Shown here one piece after another: positions 61,936-64,000 of a stretch of 64,000 nt of DNA. This DNA comes from Bacteroidia bacterium (GTDB lineage Bacteria; Bacteroidota; Bacteroidia; Chitinophagales; Saprospiraceae). The notes below the pieces were generated by a model. It was not told where the DNA came from and did no database searches. It saw only the letters and a program-made list of their open reading frames with translations. The stretch is from NCBI GenBank assembly GCA_030429045.1, contig JAUIEA010000004.1, forward strand, positions 16,525-80,524, in the 5' to 3' direction. The first letter of the stretch is position 1. Each line of letters starts with the position of its first letter. A program made the position numbers and the translations under genes.

Positions 61936-62420
61936 TTAAAGTTTAGATGGACCGATCAACAGCTTGTGGAGTTGATCCAGCGCCTGTTGCACAGTGTTTT
62001 TCGGATCCTTTGCATAGAGGATGTCGGTCACCCAATCCCTTCCCGGCATGGCTTCCTCCACCTGAGTACTATCAAAGATCCAGGCATCTGTATCATCAAA
62101 CAAGTCGGAGACTACCCGCATCCATATATAAGGATCGATCCAGACGCCATCCGGGTTTTTCGTCCATTCACTCTGTGCTTCTTTCCACAGATCGAGTAGC
62201 TCAAAATCCCAGTGGGATGGAGGTTCCGCCCCGGACTCCAGCAGAGGAGGGAAGGCATCTGCGATTGGATCGCTGAACAACTCCCAATGTTCGTAAAGGT
62301 AGCCGCCATCACAACAGGCATTGCTGCGATCAAGAATGGCCAGTAGATGGGGCACTCCTCATCTTTTGCACCGCAATATGGACAGGCGATGGCTTCTTCT
62401 GTTTCTTCGTTTTGATACAT
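61936..62420 (-). pseudogene. zinc-finger hypothetical protein, frameshifted at a C run
   Basis: The first gene of the operon begins MYQNEETEEAIACPYCGAKDEECP (from 62420), then the frame is lost at CCCC (62350-62353 on the opposite strand). The rest continues in another frame as HLLAILDRSNACCDGGYLYEHWELF...ALDQLHKLLIGPSKL. One additional C would restore a single 162-residue protein reading ...EECPHLLAILDRS.... CPYC plus later Cys suggest a zinc site. A homopolymer sequencing error is as likely as a true mutation, since the later genes in the operon are intact. Function unknown. Confidence 0.6.
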
Positions 62421-62440
62421 GGGACGAGTGATTGAGATGT

Positions 62441-62475
62441 CAATGTAAAGGAAATGAGTGCAATTAATTTGCACT
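62441..62475 (-). promoter_or_regulatory. TGCA operator before the ADP-ribosylglycohydrolase operon
   Basis: Bases 62457-62475 are a perfect AGTGCAA-TTAAT-TTGCACT. Reading leftward, TACATTGA begins at 62447, 19 bp from the operator centre, and the first gene starts at 62420. Confidence 0.8.
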
Positions 62476-63310
62476 ACTGATGAAGTAAGACCTAGACAAG
62501 AAAAAGGTCATATCGTTTGATCGTTGCAGATCCACTGTCTGGGTGTTCACTATTCTGCCATCCCTTCCCCGAGCAGGGGCTCTGTTCAATGTTTAATGTC
62601 CCTTGCAATGACCCTGAACCGGGCGAGCCGGGCCGCTCATTCCTTGAATCAGCAAATTGGCGGACAGGCATTGAACGGCTGGACGTTTAAAACCGGCTGC
62701 CAATCCTGAAACTAACCAGGAACATGGAACACAGGAACCAGAAATGCTCTGCCTCCCCCGGTTTGGCGCACTTGGGAATATCCTCTATGCGATCATTGCG
62801 TCGCCAAACCCGGACCCCGAGTACTCGGGGCGGTCCGGATCCAGACATCCTGACTCCTAGTATTCAATGTCAGGATCGTCTGGACCACCCCCTCATGAAC
62901 GCCGTTGTCTCCGGCTTTGGAAGTATTCCGGGAGGGGGACATCATTGTCCCCCGCTGGCGGGGGTGGCTTTTAACATGACTGTAGGTCATGTTAAAAGAC
63001 GGGGGTGGCCCAACGTACTTTTTATCAAAGAATAATTCCTGTCCAATCCAGAATGCACATTGCCACGTCAAACCTTGAACTGCCAGTACATTGAAAACTA
63101 CTGAAGTCAATTGGCTAACCAGAAACCAGAGTTGGTTATTGAGCCTATGCGATCTGAAAGCCCCTCTCCTTGGAAAGGAGAGGGGTTGGGGTGCCTGCCC
63201 GCCGCAGGAGGGAGGTTATACGTACAGCCTGTCCATTGAAGCTGTCTTCTAATCCTAATCTTAATCAGGAATCAGAAACACAGGAACCAGGACCCAATTC
63301 TGACCTTCAC
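62476..63310. repeat. 835-bp gene-free region rich in hairpin repeats
   Basis: No gene is supported. It holds CCCCGAGTACTCGGGG (62815-62830), flanked by CGGACC/GGTCCG arms. It also has a CCCCCG-CTGG-CGGGGG hairpin (62949-62964), a perfect 13-bp inverted repeat CTTTTAACATGAC-TGTAG-GTCATGTTAAAAG (62968-62998) bordered on both sides by GGGGGTGGC, and a CCCCTCTCC/GGAGAGGGG hairpin near 63163-63185. Text near 62580 resembles the degenerate repeat at 8030-8100. Confidence 0.6.
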
Positions 63311-63986
63311 CTATCTGTTGCAGGCAGACCGGCATATGTGATCACATAGTGCACTACAACAAGCCTCACAACAGGCATGAATACACCGCTCCAGGCAAGG
63401 TTCTTTCATCCGTTGCGGCCTTCTGATCCAGGAAAAAAAGGACTGGTATATTCGTTTACCCAGCCCTTGAAAGACCAGATGTCTACCCAACCCGATCATT
63501 CCCAGAACCACGGTCAGGATGCCCATCCACAAATAGATCGCCCCTTGATCCGATGGGGAGATCTGACGAACTGCCCATGGCAGGATCAACAAGACCAATG
63601 AGACCATGTAGGCGTTCATCTGCTTCAGACCGAGAATGCCTTGCGCAAAGATCTGACCACCGTGTTCAATCAGGTTCTTCAAAGCCAACTGGATCCGTTT
63701 CGAAACACTCTTGAATGCTTTTCGGGGCTGCTCGGACCGCAGGGCCAGGTTGGTTCGTATCCGTTCAGCAAAGGAATGCTGCAGCTCTTTGGGGATGGGT
63801 AACTGCTCCAGGTGATGGATCATTGATTCTGCGCTGGCGAACAATAGAGCCCGCGCTTGTTCCCGCAACAAAATCAATCGGAATACCCTCACGTTCTAAA
63901 ACAGATAATACGACAACGTGAACAGGCCCACGCGCTACACCGCCGCTTAAGGCTAATCCGATCTTTTTTCTTGGCTTACTTCCCAT
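63311..63986 (-). pseudogene. broken patatin-like phospholipase gene
   Basis: From 63986 the frame reads [20 protein letters not shown]...[13 protein letters not shown]. This is a patatin N-terminus with the oxyanion glycine loop and the GTSAGS nucleophile elbow (Ser44). The frame then turns into unrelated residues and stops at 63765. A second frame, beginning at ~63850 with [18 protein letters not shown], continues the patatin-like pattern after the elbow. It runs to 63311 through two membrane segments and a cysteine-rich tail (CIHACCEACCSALC). I read this as one gene with a frameshift or small deletion just after the active-site elbow. The C-terminal part is not typical patatin. Confidence 0.45.
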
Positions 63987-64000
63987 GAGTTGTACTTCCT

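Overview
The window looks like a chromosome segment of a Bacteroidota bacterium, most likely a Saprospiraceae/Lewinella-type organism. This is inferred from Bacteroidetes-style -7 boxes (TAnnTTTG) ahead of several genes, scarce Shine-Dalgarno sequences, palindromic intergenic repeats and the overall family content. No rRNA, tRNA or CRISPR array was recognised.

Layout. 1-7845 is a core block: the N-terminal part of an Xaa-Pro aminopeptidase (runs off the left edge), a secreted hypothetical protein, a GT51 peptidoglycan glycosyltransferase with a long N-terminal extension, DNA polymerase I, and a YpfJ-type zinc metallopeptidase. 8154-25830 is an accessory block: a WYL-domain regulator, a secreted HNH nuclease, a four-gene operon (unknown, vWA, unknown, secreted EEP nuclease), a toxin-antitoxin-SecB-like chaperone (TAC) module, a trypsin-like lipoprotein, a Dna2-like nuclease-helicase, a ClpP-fold lipoprotein, two UDG-fold-like proteins and a DUF262 protein. 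25855-39178 is an AT-rich defence island: an ArdC-like metallopeptidase followed by a tightly packed operon of SNF2-DUF3883 helicase, DUF262-HNH nuclease, DUF1156 DNA methyltransferase, DUF499 ATPase and one unknown. 39260-43016 is McrB-McrC. 43139-58545 holds two diverged ~330-bp direct repeats. Each sits about 122 bp before a reverse transcriptase gene: an Abi/DRT-like RT with a HEPN-like partner, and a retron-type RT. Between the repeats also lie a sacsin-like ATPase plus SF1 helicase pair, a macrodomain-DUF4145 protein and an extra S-adenosylmethionine synthetase. 58609-62420 is a seven-gene minus-strand operon ending in an ADP-ribosylglycohydrolase. The right edge carries a broken patatin-like gene.

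The strongest unifying signal is a palindromic operator, AGTGCAA-N5-TTGCACT. It occurs as five perfect or near-perfect copies, at the WYL regulator/HNH divergent promoter, the vWA/EEP operon, the protease, the metK/macrodomain intergenic region, and the ADP-ribosylglycohydrolase operon. Two degenerate copies precede the Dna2-like and DUF262 genes. In six of the seven cases a TAnnTTTG-like box lies 18-20 bp from the operator centre. I infer one co-regulated system of seven transcription units and at least 15 genes, probably controlled by the WYL protein, combining secreted and cytoplasmic nucleases, ADP-ribose-handling enzymes and SAM synthesis. The AT-rich defence modules (26-39 kb, 43.5-52.3 kb, 56.3-58.5 kb) appear to have been inserted into it.
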